64,000 nucleotides of DNA from DATBAX01 sp963762965. GTDB taxonomy: Bacteria > Acidobacteriota > Terriglobia > Terriglobales > Acidobacteriaceae. How positions within the stretch are numbered: the stretch's first letter is position 1; every line of letters begins with the position of its first letter. The DNA lies in contig CAVXME010000006.1 in NCBI GenBank assembly GCA_963762965.1, positions 124,001-188,000 on the forward strand. Direction: 5' to 3'. The notes beneath the pieces are model-generated. The model saw only the letters and a program-made list of their open reading frames with translations. It had not been told where the DNA came from and ran no database searches. Made by a program: the position numbers and the translations under genes. Of this stretch, positions 8,054-16,821 are shown one piece after another.

Positions 8054-9319
8054 ATGGCGGATTCAATACAGACACCGATGCCGGGACATCTGCCCAGTCA
8101 TGGGCCGGCGTGGGCACCGCTGCGCGAACCGCTGTTCCGGTCGCTATGGATCGCGGCCGTGGTTTCGTACACCGGCACGTGGATGCAGAACGTGGGCGCG
8201 GGCTGGATGATGACGCAGCTTACCATGTCGCCATTGATGGTGAGCCTGGTGCAGGCAGCGACCATGCTGCCGGTATTTTTGGTGATTTTGCCGGCGGGGG
8301 CGCTGGCCGACATGGTGGACCGGCGGCGTCTGTTGCTGATTACGCAGGGATGGATGGTGATCGCGGCGACAGTGCTCGGTGTGCTCAGCCTGACGCATCA
8401 TGTGACGCCGTGGGTGCTGCTTACGCTGACGTTCATTCTAGGATTGGGCTCGGTGATGAACGATCCGGCGTGGCAGGCGATTACGCCCGAGGTTGTTTCG
8501 AGCGGGTTGCATGCGCCCGCGGTGGCGCTGAATTCCGTGGGCTTCAACGTAGCGCGGGCGATTGGACCGGCGCTGGGAGGCATGGTGATTGCGGCAGCAG
8601 GATCGGGCGTGGCCTTCCTTTTGAATGCGGCTTCTTTTTTTGGTGTGATTTTTGTTTTGTATAGCTGGAAGCGTACTTGTTTAGAACGAGTGGAAACGGG
8701 CCGGGTGCGGGACGCGATCCGTACTGGGATTCGCTATGGCCTGGGCGATTCACTGGTGCGCTGCGTGCTGATTCGAACCGGAGCGTTCAGTCTGGCCGCG
8801 AGTTCGCTGCTGGCGTTGCTGCCGATTGTGGCGCGTCCGCACGGAGCGACCGGCTATGGTTTGCTGCTGACGTCTTTTGGTCTCGGCGCGCTCGGCGGGG
8901 CGGCGCTGTTGCCGCGACTGCGCAGCCGGTTCTCGGTGGATGGGCTGGTGGCGTTGTCCATTGTCGGATTTGCGGCGATGACTTTTGCCGCCGGACAAGT
9001 GCAGAACTTTGGCTGGCTGATTCTGGTACTCTTCGTGAGCGGAGCGGCCTGGATTGGAATTCTGGCGTGCCTGAATGTGGCGGCGCAGACCATGTCACCT
9101 TCCTGGCTACGGGCGCGGACGCTATCCATGTACCTGCTGGTGTTGCAAGGAGGAATGGCGCTGGGCAGCGCGGCCTGGGGAGCGCTGGCGACCAAGGTTG
9201 GAGTCCCGGCGACTTTGCTGTATTCGTCGATTGCGTTGGTGGCGGGGTTGTTGGCGGTGCGGCGTTACCGGCTGACGGCGCGGGAGTTGGAGCTGTCACC
9301 GGCGGTGGTGCGGGATTAG
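8054..9319 (+). CDS. MFS transporter, EntS/MFS_3-like exporter
   Basis: 421 residues from the ATG at 8054, chosen over the upstream in-frame start at 7985, which lies inside the permease gene. About 11-12 membrane helices. Recognisable features are the N-terminal PLFRSLWIAAVVSYTGTWMQ, the loop motif ADMVDRRRLLLITQ between helices 2 and 3, and ARAIGPALGG in the fifth helix, all typical of the MFS_3 group that exports siderophores, macrolides or other small molecules. The cargo is unknown. It follows the permease gene directly. Confidence 0.8.
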   Translation: MADSIQTPMPGHLPSHGPAWAPLREPLFRSLWIAAVVSYTGTWMQNVGAGWMMTQLTMSPLMVSLVQAATMLPVFLVILPAGALADMVDRRRLLLITQGWMVIAATVLGVLSLTHHVTPWVLLTLTFILGLGSVMNDPAWQAITPEVVSSGLHAPAVALNSVGFNVARAIGPALGGMVIAAAGSGVAFLLNAASFFGVIFVLYSWKRTCLERVETGRVRDAIRTGIRYGLGDSLVRCVLIRTGAFSLAASSLLALLPIVARPHGATGYGLLLTSFGLGALGGAALLPRLRSRFSVDGLVALSIVGFAAMTFAAGQVQNFGWLILVLFVSGAAWIGILACLNVAAQTMSPSWLRARTLSMYLLVLQGGMALGSAAWGALATKVGVPATLLYSSIALVAGLLAVRRYRLTARELELSPAVVRD

Positions 9320-9414
9320 GGATAGGGGAAAGACGAGGTGTCCGTCCCTACGTGGGCTTTTTTCAGAATTTGGTGCAGTGGTACGGATGGTTTTTATATC
9401 TCAAGGAGAATCTC

Positions 9415-9981
9415 ATGAAGAAAATGAATTGGTTGTTTGCAAGTTTGTTTTTGCTGGCGTGTTGCGGAATTGCGTCAGCTCAGGCTGCCAAACCAGCTGA
9501 GCCTCGCACTGTGAGCATGGTTCTGGACCACTCGGTCGGCAACGTGGAAAGTGAATTTGTTCCGGCGGCGGACGCCATGTCCGAGGACAAATACTCATAT
9601 GCTCCGAGCAGCGGGGAGTTCAAAGGGGTGCGCACGTTCGCTCAGCAAGTGAAACACGTGGCTGCGGTGAACTACATACTTGGCGGCGCCATTCTGGGAG
9701 AAAAACCGCCGGCGGATGTGGGCGAGGAGAACGGGCCGGCGGCGCTGACCTCGAAGGCCGACATTATGAAATATTTAAAGGACTCGTTCGCCTATTTGCA
9801 TAAGGCGGTGAGTTCGATCAATGAGAAGAATGAAGTGGAACCGATGAAAAATCCTTTTGGCGAGGGCACGTCGACTCGGCTGGGGCTCGCGGTCATTGCG
9901 ATATCCCACCCTTTTGATCACTATGGGCAGATGGTGGAATATTTGCGGATGAACGGGATCGTTCCGCCCGCCAGCCGGTAA
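9415..9981 (+). CDS. Secreted DinB-like protein
   Basis: 188 residues. The ATG at 9415 has an AAGGAG ribosome-binding site at 9403-9408 and starts a signal peptide (residues 1-22, ending ASA). The mature part has the helical bundle pattern of the DinB/YfiT superfamily, with histidines in the expected places (QQVKHVAAVNY and ISHPFDHYGQMVEYLRMNG). DinB-like proteins bind a divalent metal and often act as thiol-dependent transferases; many secreted acidobacterial members have no known substrate. A longer open frame upstream is an artefact of overlap with the transporter gene. Confidence 0.8.
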   Translation: MKKMNWLFASLFLLACCGIASAQAAKPAEPRTVSMVLDHSVGNVESEFVPAADAMSEDKYSYAPSSGEFKGVRTFAQQVKHVAAVNYILGGAILGEKPPADVGEENGPAALTSKADIMKYLKDSFAYLHKAVSSINEKNEVEPMKNPFGEGTSTRLGLAVIAISHPFDHYGQMVEYLRMNGIVPPASR

Positions 9982-10006
9982 AGCGCAGCGCGGGAAACTG
10001 AAAAAG

Positions 10007-10032
10007 GACCGGCTATCCGCCGGTCTTTTTTT
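10007..10032 (+). terminator. Rho-independent terminator
   Basis: A perfect 7-bp stem (GACCGGC / GCCGGTC) with a TATCC loop, followed by seven T. It lies 25 bases after the DinB gene stop and closes the plus-strand transcript. Confidence 0.9.
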
Positions 10033-10217
10033 GTTTCTGAAGCCGCATGGCACGGGAGTGCCATTTACGTTGGCGCGGCCGCCGATTAACTTTTTGTCAC
10101 CCCCCGAAACAGATCCAGGTGTACTCCTCCCCGGAATTTTGCATCGAACTTTCCCGCAAGCGTGTAAACGGCTGGCGTCCAGTGAAAAAGAAAATGAAGA
10201 GCAAGGAGAAGCACGGG

Positions 10218-10400
10218 ATGACGACGACTCCTCTGCGCGTGCATGCAGGGCGCGAGGCGATGGAGAATTTCCTGCGCGCCTGCCGAACCTACCCGGTTCG
10301 TTTTGCCCGCAATCCCGGGATTAGCTTCGAGCAACATTTGCTCAACGTCTCGACCAAAAAAGATGCGCCCTCGGGGGAGCGGCGCACCGCGCGAAATTAG
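10218..10400 (+). CDS. Small hypothetical protein
   Basis: 60 residues beginning MTTTPLRVHAGREAMENFLR. The ATG at 10218 has an AAGGAG site 9 bases upstream, a better start than the in-frame ATG at 10194. The segment FLRACRTYPVRFARNPGISFEQHLL looks like a conserved helix-turn-helix-sized unit rather than random translation, but I do not recognise a family. It stands alone between a terminator and the convergent homoserine kinase gene. Confidence 0.45.
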   Translation: MTTTPLRVHAGREAMENFLRACRTYPVRFARNPGISFEQHLLNVSTKKDAPSGERRTARN

Positions 10401-10426
10401 ACTGTCCAACCAGCCCTGTCACTCGA

Positions 10427-11416
10427 TCATCTTTCCTTCCATCCGCTGAATTGGCCGGCGCCCAGATGACTGATTCGCGTGGCGATTAATTCCGTGGAAA
10501 GCCGCTGCGCACGCAGGTGGGCGGCAACGCGGGCCTTGGCCTGAAGCAGATTTGCCCGGGCATCCAGAAAAATTAATACCGACGGGCCGGCGCCACTCAA
10601 GGCGACTCCTAAGATTCCTGAGGGCTTACCCAGTTTTTGCAGCGCGGGCAAGAGCGGACAAAGTGAAGCGCGATAGGGTTGATGAATCCGATCTTCCAAA
10701 GCGGAGGAGAGTAAGTCCGGACGCCGTTGGGTGAAAGCGGCCAGCAGCAGCAGGGAATTTTGAATATTCGTGACGGTGTCGGCGCGGCTGTACAACGGCG
10801 GAAGAATGCCGCGGGCCTTTTCCGTGGAAAGACTTTCTTCGGGCACGGCGAGCAACAAGGGCCACTCGCCCTTGGGGACAAACTGGGCGATTTCCGCCTG
10901 ACCTTCGGTCGACATGCGGGCGACGGCGAGTCCGCCCATCCAGCAGGCGGCGGCGTTGTCGGGATGATGCTCGCGGCGCGAGGCTTCGCCGACGATGCGA
11001 TGGTCGGTCCAGTGCAATCCGCCATAGTGCACGGCGAGAGCGATTCCCGCCAGGCGAGCGGACGCCGAGGAACCACAGCCTTTGCCAATGGGCGCCTGGT
11101 TCTCGATGTGAAGGGCGAGGGGCTGGGCGGATTGGCCCTCGGCTTCCAGGACTTCGCGATAGGTATTCAAGATCAGATTATTTTCGAGTTTCTGGCAGAC
11201 TTCGGCATTGCGTCCCGTGGCCGCAATGGAGAATTTCCTGGCAGGGTGGGCCCGGACCTTGAGAAACAACTGCAAGGCAAGAGCGGCGGCATCGAAGGCA
11301 GGCCCGAGATTGGCGGAAGTGGCGGGCAGTTGCAGCTCCAGAGCTTTCGGTGGACGGACTTTTCGACGAGTGCTGGCCGTAGGGTGGGAAGATCTGGATT
11401 TTCCGGAGCGGGTCAA
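10427..11416 (-). CDS. thrB: Homoserine kinase
   Basis: 329 residues of the GHMP kinase family. It phosphorylates homoserine with ATP, the step before threonine synthase. The ATP-binding motif PIGKGCGSSASA lies at about 109-120, and the N-terminal LPATSANLGPAFD (30-42) is the typical homoserine kinase opening. The start codon is TTG at 11414-11416, one base after the thrC stop, so translation is probably coupled to thrC. A basic 20-residue leader precedes the conserved core. It is the last gene of the cupin-thrC-thrB transcript. Confidence 0.9.
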   Translation of the reverse strand: MTRSGKSRSSHPTASTRRKVRPPKALELQLPATSANLGPAFDAAALALQLFLKVRAHPARKFSIAATGRNAEVCQKLENNLILNTYREVLEAEGQSAQPLALHIENQAPIGKGCGSSASARLAGIALAVHYGGLHWTDHRIVGEASRREHHPDNAAACWMGGLAVARMSTEGQAEIAQFVPKGEWPLLLAVPEESLSTEKARGILPPLYSRADTVTNIQNSLLLLAAFTQRRPDLLSSALEDRIHQPYRASLCPLLPALQKLGKPSGILGVALSGAGPSVLIFLDARANLLQAKARVAAHLRAQRLSTELIATRISHLGAGQFSGWKER

Positions 11417-11417
11417 A

Positions 11418-12803
11418 TTAGTTTCCAGCCTTTTCTAAAACTCGAACCACGGCATCAGCAGTTGGTTCCAGAACCAGCGGCGCGCGTTGTTGAGATACGA
11501 GTACAGCAGATTCTTTTTCGTGAGCGGTCCCGGCAAAAAGATCGCCACGGTGAAACTTCAGGGTGAAATCGGGATCTTTGAGCAGGTGTCCGGTCAAAAC
11601 TAACACGATCGTCTCCTGCGGCTTGACGAAGCCTTGCTTGACCAATTTCTTGAGTCCGGCGAGCGTGACGGCGGAGGCAGGCTCGCAGCCAATCCCCTCC
11701 GCCCCGATTTCGGCCTTGGCGAGCGCGATTTCAACTTCGCTGACTTGCTCGACCGTCCCACCCGTCGCTTGCAGCACGCGCAAGGCTTTTTTCCAGGAGG
11801 CCGGATTCCCAATGCGGATGGCGGTGGCATAGGTCTCAGCTTTCACGGGGACTAAAGTCTTGCCACCGTTTTCGCGAATGGTACGGACCAACGGGTTCGC
11901 CCCTTCGGCCTGAATGATGGAAATTCCTGGCAGGGTGGAAATCAAGCCGAGTTCTTTCATCTCAAGGAAGGCTTTTCCGATGGCCGAGGAATTGGCGAGA
12001 TTTCCACCGGGAACGATGACATGGTCCGGAACATTCCAGTTCAGTTGTTCCATCAGTTCGAGGGCCAGAGTTTTTTGACCTTCCAGGCGATATGGGTTGA
12101 CCGAGTTTAAAAGATAGACGGGCATGCGCTGCACCACTTCGTTGAGCACGCGCATGCAGCCATCGAAATCGGTTTTCAACTGGCAGGTCACCGCGCCGTA
12201 GTCCAAGGATTGCGCAAGCTTGCTCCAGGAAATTTGCCCGTCGGGAATGAGCACGAGGCTCCGCATGCCGCCGCGTGACGCATAGGCGGCCATGGAGGCG
12301 GAAGTGTTGCCGGTCGAGGCACAGGCGACCCAGCGGAATCCTCGCTGCCGGGCGAAGGAGGCAGCGACGGTCATGCCGGTGTCCTTGAATGATCCGGTGG
12401 GATTCATGCCCTGGTGCTTGGCAAATAAGTTCTGGACTCCCGCGATTTTGCCGCAAGATGGCATGGGATAAAGTGGCGTATTGCCTTCGCGCAAAGTGAT
12501 GGGGCCATTCTTTGCGTCAAGAACAGGAAGAACTTCACGAAAGCGCCAGACCCCGCTCTGGTCCACGGCGAGCAGCGAAGTTCTGCGTTCACGCCAGAGA
12601 GATTTCAGCCCGGATGCTTCCAATCCCGCGGCGCGAATGCCATCGCCCACATGCCAATCCGGATAAATTACTTCGAGCAGGTCGCCGCATGCCGAGCAAC
12701 GAAGGTTCGGCGTAGGCGTGCCTCCGACGGCGCCGCAGGCAATACAACGCAACTGCGAAGTATCCGGCTTAGGTTTGGACTCGGAGGCTGCTGGATTTGT
12801 CAT
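11418..12803 (-). CDS. thrC: Threonine synthase
   Basis: 461 residues, fold-type II PLP enzyme that turns O-phosphohomoserine into threonine. The PLP lysine is K140 in NPTGSFKDTG. An N-terminal zinc-ribbon-like pair (C20-x2-C23 and C36-x2-C39) precedes the catalytic part, as in many bacterial and archaeal long-form threonine synthases. It sits directly before thrB (1-base gap) and 23 bases after the cupin gene, all on the minus strand. Confidence 0.92.
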   Translation of the reverse strand: MTNPAASESKPKPDTSQLRCIACGAVGGTPTPNLRCSACGDLLEVIYPDWHVGDGIRAAGLEASGLKSLWRERRTSLLAVDQSGVWRFREVLPVLDAKNGPITLREGNTPLYPMPSCGKIAGVQNLFAKHQGMNPTGSFKDTGMTVAASFARQRGFRWVACASTGNTSASMAAYASRGGMRSLVLIPDGQISWSKLAQSLDYGAVTCQLKTDFDGCMRVLNEVVQRMPVYLLNSVNPYRLEGQKTLALELMEQLNWNVPDHVIVPGGNLANSSAIGKAFLEMKELGLISTLPGISIIQAEGANPLVRTIRENGGKTLVPVKAETYATAIRIGNPASWKKALRVLQATGGTVEQVSEVEIALAKAEIGAEGIGCEPASAVTLAGLKKLVKQGFVKPQETIVLVLTGHLLKDPDFTLKFHRGDLFAGTAHEKESAVLVSQQRAPLVLEPTADAVVRVLEKAGN

Positions 12804-12826
12804 TTGGATTTCGAAGAAGCGACGCC

Positions 12827-13282
12827 TTATTTTCCACCACGCAGGTATTGATCGGTCTTGTTGATCCAGTCGGCGCGCGGTGGATTGAAGACATCGATAG
12901 CAACTGTGTCCTCGAGCGCTTCGGCCCAGTGCGGCATGTGGGGAGGAATGGCCAAAACTTCGCCGCCCTTCACCACGATCTCGCGGCCATCAATCCCGAA
13001 CTTGAGAGCACCTTCCAAGATACAACTTACCTGTTCATTATGGTGATTGTGCTCCGGGACGGTGGCGCCTTTCTGGAGAAGGATGCGAGCGACCATGATG
13101 TTCTGTCCCACGATCAGCTGGCGTTGCAACAATGGCTTCAGCCGTTCCAGTTCAACCGAACTCCAGGCAATGTATTTCAATGCAGCTGGGACGGCGGTCT
13201 TCCCGGCGGATCGCCTTTTAGAAACTTTGTGCTTGGCCGCACTTTTCCTGACGCTCTTCCCTGGGCGTTTTGATTTCGTCAT
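12827..13282 (-). CDS. Cupin-domain protein with a basic N-terminal tail
   Basis: 151 residues. Residues about 50-140 form a single small cupin: PEHNHHNEQVS carries the first metal-binding set (His, His, Glu) and PPHMPHW the second. The N-terminal 28 residues are almost half Lys/Arg (TKSKRPGKSVRKSAAKHK and following) and look disordered, so the protein may touch nucleic acid or a polyanion. Similar cupins include KdgF-like sugar-processing proteins. Placement 23 bases upstream of thrC suggests co-transcription, but a role in threonine synthesis is not implied by its domain. Confidence 0.75.
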   Translation of the reverse strand: MTKSKRPGKSVRKSAAKHKVSKRRSAGKTAVPAALKYIAWSSVELERLKPLLQRQLIVGQNIMVARILLQKGATVPEHNHHNEQVSCILEGALKFGIDGREIVVKGGEVLAIPPHMPHWAEALEDTVAIDVFNPPRADWINKTDQYLRGGK

Positions 13283-13369
13283 CTCCGCGTACCTTCTCTT
13301 TTCAGATCGTGGCTGCTCATCAATTTTATCAGGGGAAGTTTCCGGATCTAGAGTACGTGAGAATTACTC

Positions 13370-13460
13370 TTTCGCCCCGATGGGGCTGGTGAAATTTTCG
13401 CCCTTTTCCCACGACTTGCGCCGTGGGCTTTATTCTTGCGCCACTTCGGGGCTGCCAGCA
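13370..13460. repeat. Probable dispersed hairpin-rich repeat
   Basis: The gap between the cupin and the SDR gene contains a CCCCGATGGGG hairpin at 13375-13385 and a CCCACG/CGTGGG stem at 13408-13427, followed by CGCCACTTCGGGGCTG. Spurious translation gives HDLRRGLYSCA, a peptide type seen repeatedly in acidobacterial junk ORFs. It is likely an interspersed repeat and may also stop transcripts of the SDR gene on its left boundary. No second copy was noticed in the window. Confidence 0.45.
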
Positions 13461-13462
13461 GG

Positions 13463-14251
13463 TCACAATCCTTTATATAGGCCGCCGTCTACCAAGACGG
13501 TTTGGCCGGTAATGTACGACGCGCGCTCGGAAGCCAGCCAGACGATCGTGTCGGCAACTTCTCTGGGTTCCCCGAGGCGTTTTAATGGGATGTCCGCGGC
13601 CCAACTTTCCGCGATTTCTTTTTCTGTCTTGCCCTGAGTGGCGGACCGGGCTTTGGCGAGGTCCTTCAGGCGGTCAGTATCCGTGTAGCCCGGAGCGACG
13701 TTGTTCACCAGAATTCCATCTTTGCCAAATTCATTGGCCAGGCTCTTGACCAATCCCACAACTGCGGCGCGGACCGCGTTCGAGAGCACCAGATCGGCAA
13801 CGGGCTGCTTGGTGGTAACGGATGTAATCGTAATGATGCGTCCCCAGTGCTGGCGTTGCATGTGAGGAATGACTTCGCGGGCAAAGTAGACGGTGCTGAG
13901 AAAATTCAAATCCACCGCCTTGCGCCATTCCTCCAAAGTGGCGGCGAGAAAACCTTTGGCGGGAGGACCGCCAGCGTTGGTGACGCAAATGTCGGCGCTG
14001 CCGAAACTGGCGATCACTGTTTCTACAAAACGGTGCACCGCGTCGGCATCGGTCACGTCCACGGGCTCGGCGAATACCTCCGCGTTGTATTGCTTTCGGA
14101 TTTGGTCGGCGGCCGCCTGTAACGTTTGGGCATTGCGGGCGCACATTGCCACACGGCAGCCCTCTGCGGCAAAGGCTTCCGCCGTCGCTCGTCCGATGCC
14201 CTGGCTGGACGCAGCGACGATCGCTACCCGGTTCTGCAAACCTGTTTCCAT
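13463..14251 (-). CDS. SDR-fold protein with altered catalytic residues
   Basis: 262 residues of the classical short-chain dehydrogenase/reductase fold: cofactor loop AASSQGIG (13-20), NAGG (92-95), catalytic-strand Ser at S144, and a PG...TDTDRL segment after it. The usual Tyr-x3-Lys is absent: the aligned positions are S157 and R161 (LSNAVRAAV), and the first glycine of the cofactor motif is Ala. This matches the known BKR-like SDR subgroup that deviates from the catalytic tetrad. Activity as a reductase is therefore uncertain. It is transcribed toward the repeat block; the opposite neighbour is the PLP enzyme. Confidence 0.8.
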   Translation of the reverse strand: METGLQNRVAIVAASSQGIGRATAEAFAAEGCRVAMCARNAQTLQAAADQIRKQYNAEVFAEPVDVTDADAVHRFVETVIASFGSADICVTNAGGPPAKGFLAATLEEWRKAVDLNFLSTVYFAREVIPHMQRQHWGRIITITSVTTKQPVADLVLSNAVRAAVVGLVKSLANEFGKDGILVNNVAPGYTDTDRLKDLAKARSATQGKTEKEIAESWAADIPLKRLGEPREVADTIVWLASERASYITGQTVLVDGGLYKGL

Positions 14252-14351
14252 GGGATGAGATTATAAAGGCAGATCAGCAGCGAAAAACGGCATATCTCTT
14301 GCCCAGTTGGCGCGCGAACGTTAGTCTGGAAGCGAAATTCTAAGGAGTTGC

Positions 14352-15554
14352 ATGAAACCGCATCAGCATCACCAGGAAACCGAAGCCGTGCGTGGCGGCA
14401 ATGATCTCACCAGGAAAAATGCGCCGCTGTCCACGCCGATCTACCAGACTTCGACGTTCGAAGTCACGGACAACGACCTGCAGGTGAAAGTCACTCCCAC
14501 CGATCGGTTCTACACGCGCTATGGCAATCCCACGAACACGGCGGCGGAAGCGGCAGTCGCGCAACTGGAGGGAGCGGATGCGGCCCAGTTGTTTGCTTCC
14601 GGCATGGGGGCCATCACCACCACGATTTTCGCCCTGCTGAAAGCGGGAGACCACATCGTGGCGCAGCGTGACATTTACGGCGGCACCATGAAATTTCTCA
14701 GCCAGTGGCTTCCCAAGCTGGGGATCGACGCCACGTTTGTGGACACCACGGAATATGAGCAGTACGAGAGCGCAGTGCGTCCCAACACGAAGCTGGTGTA
14801 TTTGGAATCGCCGACGAATCCAACGTTGCGGGTAGTGGACCTTCACAAAGTTGTGGCCGTGGCCAGAAAACACAAACTGATTACGATGATTGACAGCACG
14901 CTGGCGACGCCGATTAACCAGCGTCCGGCGGAGTTTGGGGTCGATCTGGTGATGCACTCGGGAACGAAATACTACGGCGGACATTGCGATTTAATGTGCG
15001 GCATCATTGCCGGCCGTGGCGAACTGATCGAGACGATCCATGCGACTCGCACAGTGCTGGGTGGAACCATGGATCCGCATGCCGCGTGGTTGTTGCTGCG
15101 CGGAATGAAAACGCTGGCGGTGCGAGTGCAACGGCAGAACCAGAGCGCGCTGCGGATCGCGCAATTTCTGGCGGAGCATGCCAGAGTGCGGCGAGTTTAC
15201 TATCCCTGGGAAGAAAGCCATCCGCAACGGACGTTGGCCATGGAGCAGTTGAGCGGCGGAGGTGGTCTGCTCAGCTTCGAAGTCGAAGGCACCGGCCCGG
15301 ATGCACGGCGATTCTCCGAATCATTGCACTTGTTCAGTTTGGCTCCGAGTCTAGGAGGCGTGGATTCCCTGGTTTGCCTGCCCGTGCTCACCTCGCACGC
15401 CATGATTTCGCCGGAGCAGCGCGAAAAAATGGGTGTGAGCGATCAGTTGATCCGGCTGTCGGTGGGAATCGAAAACGCCGAGGACCTGATCGCCGATCTG
15501 GAGCAGGCCCTGGCTGCGACGACTTCCCCCCGCGAGCATGCGGAGGTCAGGTAA
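14352..15554 (+). CDS. Cys/Met metabolism PLP enzyme (cystathionine synthase/lyase type)
   Basis: 400 residues of the trans-sulfuration family. Landmarks are RYGNPTN (56-62), the SGMGAI phosphate-binding loop (83-88), D181 in the MIDSTLATP region and the PLP lysine K206 in HSGTKYYGGH. Family members interconvert homoserine esters, cysteine, cystathionine and homocysteine; the sequence alone does not fix synthase against lyase. AAGGAG lies 5 bases before the ATG. The Gfo/Idh/MocA gene follows 48 bases later. Confidence 0.85.
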   Translation: MKPHQHHQETEAVRGGNDLTRKNAPLSTPIYQTSTFEVTDNDLQVKVTPTDRFYTRYGNPTNTAAEAAVAQLEGADAAQLFASGMGAITTTIFALLKAGDHIVAQRDIYGGTMKFLSQWLPKLGIDATFVDTTEYEQYESAVRPNTKLVYLESPTNPTLRVVDLHKVVAVARKHKLITMIDSTLATPINQRPAEFGVDLVMHSGTKYYGGHCDLMCGIIAGRGELIETIHATRTVLGGTMDPHAAWLLLRGMKTLAVRVQRQNQSALRIAQFLAEHARVRRVYYPWEESHPQRTLAMEQLSGGGGLLSFEVEGTGPDARRFSESLHLFSLAPSLGGVDSLVCLPVLTSHAMISPEQREKMGVSDQLIRLSVGIENAEDLIADLEQALAATTSPREHAEVR

Positions 15555-15602
15555 GGCTTTCCTGTAGACTGCTACGTCGTTGGTATCTTTCCCTGAGGTG
15601 AA

Positions 15603-16754
15603 GTGGTGGCGAATTTGCGGGCGGCAATCATCGGGCTGGGGTTTGTGGGCAGGGCGCATCTGGAAGCGCTGCGCCGTCGAGGCATTGCCGTACAAGGAAT
15701 TCTGGGCAGCTCGCAGGAGCGGACGAAAGAAGCATGCCGCGCGCTCAACCTCGATCACGCTTACGGCTCGCTCGACGAGCTGGCCACGGACAAGAGCGTC
15801 AACGTTGTCCACATTTGTACGCCCAACAACGTTCATTTTGAGCAAGCCCAGGCGGTCATGGAAGCCGGCAAGCATGTGATGTGCGAAAAGCCGTTGGCCA
15901 TGGACACCAGGCAGAGCGCGGCTTTGATCGATCTGGCGAAGAAACATAATCGGGTTGGCGGAGTGGCTCATAATCTGCGCTACTATCCGCTTTGCCAGGA
16001 AGCGCGGGCCCTGGTCGCGCGGGGACTCATTGGCGAACCGCGTTTGGTGCATGGCGGGTTTTTGCAGGATTGGCTGCTGTATCCCTCGGATTGGAACTGG
16101 CGATTGGAAACGCAACTCGGCGGCGAGCTGCGTGTGGTGTCGGACATTGGGACGCACTGGCTCGATCTCACCACCTGGATCACCGGGCGCAAGGTCACCG
16201 AATTGTGCGCCGATCTGGCTACCGTAGTGCCCGTCAGGCAGCGGCCGCGCGGGCGGGTGGAAACTTTTCAGAAGCGCGGCGACGGTGCTTTCGACGAGAT
16301 CAAGATCACGAATGACGACTACGCGTCCGTTCTGTTGCACTTTGAAGGATCGCTGCGAGGGGTGATGACGGTTTCGCAGGTCAGCGCCGGGCGCAAATGC
16401 AATCTATGGTTTGAAGTGGATGGATCGGAAGGGTCGCTGGCCTGGAATGCGGAGTCTCCGAATATTCTTTGGATCGGCCGCCGCAATGAAGCGAATCAGA
16501 GCATGATTAAAGATCCGGCTTTGATGAGTCCGGAAGCGCGGGGATATGCGGCGTATCCGGGAGGACATGCCGAGGGATATCCGGATACATTCGCGCAGTT
16601 GTTCAAGGACTTCTACGCTTATATCGCGGCTGGCGATTTTAAAGCTGCGCGAACGTTCCCTACGCTCGAGACCGGCCATGAGGAACTGATTCTCTGCGAC
16701 AGCATCGCTGCCAGCGCAAGGGAACGGCGCTGGGTGGAAGTCCAATACAAATAA
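15603..16754 (+). CDS. Gfo/Idh/MocA family oxidoreductase
   Basis: 383 residues. The N-terminal Rossmann fold has the pattern IIGLGFVGRAHLEAL (9-23), followed by the family motif CEKPLAM with the catalytic lysine (about 95-101); the C-terminal half is the usual alpha/beta sheet domain. These enzymes oxidise or reduce sugars, inositols or related polyols with NAD(P). The start is GTG; two adjacent GTG codons (15603 and 15606) follow a GAGGTGA site, so the second may be used. The substrate cannot be told. Confidence 0.85.
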   Translation: MVANLRAAIIGLGFVGRAHLEALRRRGIAVQGILGSSQERTKEACRALNLDHAYGSLDELATDKSVNVVHICTPNNVHFEQAQAVMEAGKHVMCEKPLAMDTRQSAALIDLAKKHNRVGGVAHNLRYYPLCQEARALVARGLIGEPRLVHGGFLQDWLLYPSDWNWRLETQLGGELRVVSDIGTHWLDLTTWITGRKVTELCADLATVVPVRQRPRGRVETFQKRGDGAFDEIKITNDDYASVLLHFEGSLRGVMTVSQVSAGRKCNLWFEVDGSEGSLAWNAESPNILWIGRRNEANQSMIKDPALMSPEARGYAAYPGGHAEGYPDTFAQLFKDFYAYIAAGDFKAARTFPTLETGHEELILCDSIAASARERRWVEVQYK

Positions 16755-16768
16755 ATCATTTGCCCAAT

Positions 16769-16799
16769 AAAAAAATCCCGGCCATTTCGGGGCCGGGAT
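16769..16799 (-). terminator. Terminator of the TonB receptor gene
   Basis: Perfect 9-bp stem ATCCCGGCC / GGCCGGGAT (16775-16783 and 16791-16799) with a 7-base loop. On the minus strand it is followed by a T run (A7 at 16769-16775 on the plus strand), so it mainly ends the minus-strand receptor transcript. It also sits 20 bases after the oxidoreductase stop on the other strand. Confidence 0.85.
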
Positions 16800-16821
16800 C
16801 AATTACTAAAACAGTGAGTTG

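Noticed and set aside
8677..9414. Long plus-strand frame leading into the DinB gene
   Set aside because: It overlaps the MFS gene in another frame, has no transporter or other domain, and the signal peptide and ribosome-binding site place the true start at 9415.
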